Source of the DNA: Brevundimonas sp.
GTDB lineage: Bacteria > Pseudomonadota > Alphaproteobacteria > Caulobacterales > Caulobacteraceae
Direction: 5' to 3'
DNA length: 39,894 nucleotides
NCBI RefSeq assembly: GCF_013823285.1
Contig: NZ_PNLV01000011.1
Coordinates: 1-39,894, forward strand
Positions within the stretch are counted from its first letter, which is position 1. Each line of letters starts with the position of its first letter. The translations under genes and the position numbers were made by a program. This document shows, piece after piece, positions 38,207 through 39,894 of the stretch. Under the pieces are notes generated by a model, which did not search any database, was not told the DNA's origin, and saw only the letters and a list, made by a program, of their open reading frames with translations.

Positions 38207-39874
38207 ATGAACGCAAGGGTCTCGGGGGATCAGGCGGCCAAAGGCCCCGGTCTGCGCACCGTCGTCGGAGCCTCGGCCGCAGGCACAGCCTTTGAATGGT
38301 ATGACTTCTTCATCTTCGGCTCCCTGACCGCCATCATTGCTCGGCATTTCTACGCCGAGGTGGGGGAGGCGACCTCCTACATCCTGGCGCTGCTGACCTT
38401 CGGAGTCGGGTTCGTGGTCCGGCCGCTGGGCGCCCTGGTGTTCGGATGGTTCGGGGACCAGGTGGGGCGCAAGACCACCTTTCTGGTGACCATCACCCTG
38501 ATGGGGGTCGCCACGGTGGCCATCGGCCTTTTGCCCGACTACAGCCAGGCGGGCATCATCGCCCCGATCCTGCTGATCACCATGCGCATCCTGCAGGGGT
38601 TCGCCCTGGGCGGCGAGTACGGCGGCGCGGCGATCTTCGTGGCCGAGCATTCGCCGAACGAGAAGCGCGGCTTCCTGACCGGCTGGATCCAGACCACCGC
38701 CGCGCTGGGCCTTATCGGGGCGCTGGTGGTGATCATCGTCACCCGTCTGATCGTGGGGAGCGAGGCGTTCAACGAGTGGGGCTGGCGCATCCCCTTCCTG
38801 CTGTCGGCCTTCCTGCTGGTGATCTCGCTCTGGATCCGGATGAAGCTGCATGAAAGCCCGGCCTTCCAGCGCATGGCCGCCGAGAGCACCGAAAAGCGGG
38901 CGCCGTTCAGGGAGTCTTTCCTGACCTGGCGCAACGGCCGGTTCGTGCTGCTGGCCCTGTTCGGCATCATGATCGCCCAGGGCGCGGTCTGGTACGCCGG
39001 CTATTTCTACACCCGCTTCTTCATGGAGCGGGTGCTGAAGGTGGAGGTGGCCACGGTGGACGCCCTGGTGCTGGGCGTGACGGTCGTGTCAGCGTTCCTC
39101 TATGTGTTCTTCGGCTGGCTGTCGGACCGGGTGGGCCGCAAGCCCGTGATGCTGTTCGGAATGATCCTGGCCCTGGTGGCCTTCTTCCCCGGATTCCAGG
39201 CCCTGACGCGGGCCGCCAATCCGGCCCTCGCCGAGGCCCAGGCGTCGGCGCCGGTGACGATGATCGCCGACCCGGCCACCTGCGCGGTGCAATTCGATCC
39301 CGTGGGCCGGGCCGCCTTCGCCTCGTCCTGTGATCTGGCCAAGGGCGTGCTGTCCGGCGCCGGGGTCAGCTATCGCAACGAGGCGGCGCCGGAAGGCTCA
39401 ACCGCCATGGTCCGCATCGGCGACCGGCTGATTCCGTCACTGGAGGCGTCCAGCCTGGATGCCACGGGCCTCGCCGCCGCGCGCGCCGATGTGCAGGAGC
39501 GGGTGCGCGGAGCCCTGCTGGAGGCCGGCTATCCTGAACGGGCCGACCCGGAACGCATGAACCTGCCCGCCGTCTTCGGCATCCTGATGGTGTTCATCAT
39601 CGCCGCCACGGCGCTGTATGGCCCCCAGGCGGCAGCGCTTGTGGAGCTGTTCCCGACGCGGGTGCGCTACACGGCGATGAGTCTGCCTTACCATGTGGGC
39701 ACCGGCTGGGTCGGAGGCCTGCTGCCCGCCGCCAGTTTCGCCCTCGTGGCCTGGTCCGGGGACATCTATTTCGGTCTCTGGTATGCGGTGGGGTTCACGG
39801 CCGTGGCGGTGATCGTCAGCCTGATCTGGCTGCCGGAGACCCGGGGCCGTGATCTGGATTCCATCCAGACGTGA
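38207..39874 (+). CDS. MHS-family major facilitator transporter with extra loop domain
   Basis: A 555-aa transporter of the metabolite:H+ symporter family (ProP, KgtP, ShiA relatives). FEWYDFFIFG in helix 1, GDQVGRK in loop 2-3, GFALGGEYGGAAIFVAEHSP around helix 4-5 and SDRVGRKPVMLFG in loop 8-9 are family signatures; the C-terminus has LVELFPTRVRYTAMSLPYH and ETRGRDLD. Residues 334-452 form an extra hydrophilic segment between late helices with two cysteines (359, 375), longer than in ProP-type proteins. It is probably a small periplasmic domain. The start at 38207 follows GGGGGGA. The substrate is likely an organic acid or compatible solute; it cannot be told from sequence. Confidence 0.88.
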   Translation: MNARVSGDQAAKGPGLRTVVGASAAGTAFEWYDFFIFGSLTAIIARHFYAEVGEATSYILALLTFGVGFVVRPLGALVFGWFGDQVGRKTTFLVTITLMGVATVAIGLLPDYSQAGIIAPILLITMRILQGFALGGEYGGAAIFVAEHSPNEKRGFLTGWIQTTAALGLIGALVVIIVTRLIVGSEAFNEWGWRIPFLLSAFLLVISLWIRMKLHESPAFQRMAAESTEKRAPFRESFLTWRNGRFVLLALFGIMIAQGAVWYAGYFYTRFFMERVLKVEVATVDALVLGVTVVSAFLYVFFGWLSDRVGRKPVMLFGMILALVAFFPGFQALTRAANPALAEAQASAPVTMIADPATCAVQFDPVGRAAFASSCDLAKGVLSGAGVSYRNEAAPEGSTAMVRIGDRLIPSLEASSLDATGLAAARADVQERVRGALLEAGYPERADPERMNLPAVFGILMVFIIAATALYGPQAAALVELFPTRVRYTAMSLPYHVGTGWVGGLLPAASFALVAWSGDIYFGLWYAVGFTAVAVIVSLIWLPETRGRDLDSIQT

Positions 39875-39894
39875 TGCAGCCGGTCCGGCCCGTT

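Overview
The window is a GC-rich alphaproteobacterial chromosome segment. The divergent phyR / nepR-ecfG-phyK locus, the coding style and the short GC-rich palindromic repeats point to Caulobacterales, probably a Brevundimonas- or Caulobacter-like organism. This is inferred from gene content; no 16S or other marker is present. I see no tRNA, rRNA, CRISPR array, prophage or insertion sequence.

Layout. 1-2.1 kb: a Rieske oxygenase cut by the window edge, divergent from an exported alpha/beta hydrolase, with a palindromic operator between them. 2.1-5.6 kb: a thiolase and a fused hydratase/hydroxyacyl-CoA dehydrogenase (fatty-acid beta-oxidation) behind a LiuR-like operator. 5.6-7.8 kb: an AI-2E-family membrane protein and an epoxide hydrolase. 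7.8-8.5 kb: a gene-free stretch with a long hairpin and an inverted pair of palindromic repeats. 8.5-11.2 kb (minus): an Lrp-type regulator (BkdR), an exported SMP-30-like beta-propeller and a pirin. 11.3-17.8 kb: the branched-chain keto-acid dehydrogenase operon (E1alpha, E1beta, E2 with two lipoyl domains, two small exported proteins, E3). 17.8-19.8 kb: an unknown Cys/His protein, MotA and an Ala-rich lipoprotein. 19.8-21.6 kb: mnmC, which carries a frameshift. 21.6-27.5 kb: an M23 peptidase divergent from ydbH-ynbE-ydbL, then a small membrane protein. 27.5-32.1 kb: an orphan-looking cytosine-5 DNA methyltransferase, a COG3650-like lipoprotein, a CHAP protein, a hydrolase plus Zur-like regulator pair, and SapC. 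32.2-33.6 kb (minus): an MDR oxidoreductase and a hot-dog protein.

The most interesting part is 33.6-38.1 kb, a general-stress-response (GSR) island. It holds PhyR, NepR, EcfG and the HisKA_2 kinase PhyK. Sites matching the EcfG promoter (GGAAC-N16/17-CGTT) lie before phyR, before nepR, before a one-helix membrane protein and before an entericidin-like lipoprotein. A fifth, near-consensus site (TGTT at -10) sits on the minus strand just before a compact structured RNA: a stem bearing a run of seven Cs, a GCAA-capped hairpin and a strong intrinsic terminator. This looks like a stress-induced small RNA of the GsrN type (C-rich targeting loop, sigma-T controlled in Caulobacter). It is encoded about 0.6 kb from the end of phyR and is missed by ORF-based annotation.

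Logic: PhyK phosphorylates PhyR, PhyR-P titrates NepR, and EcfG is freed to transcribe its own locus and the neighbouring stress genes, including the putative sRNA. The window ends with an MHS-family transporter.
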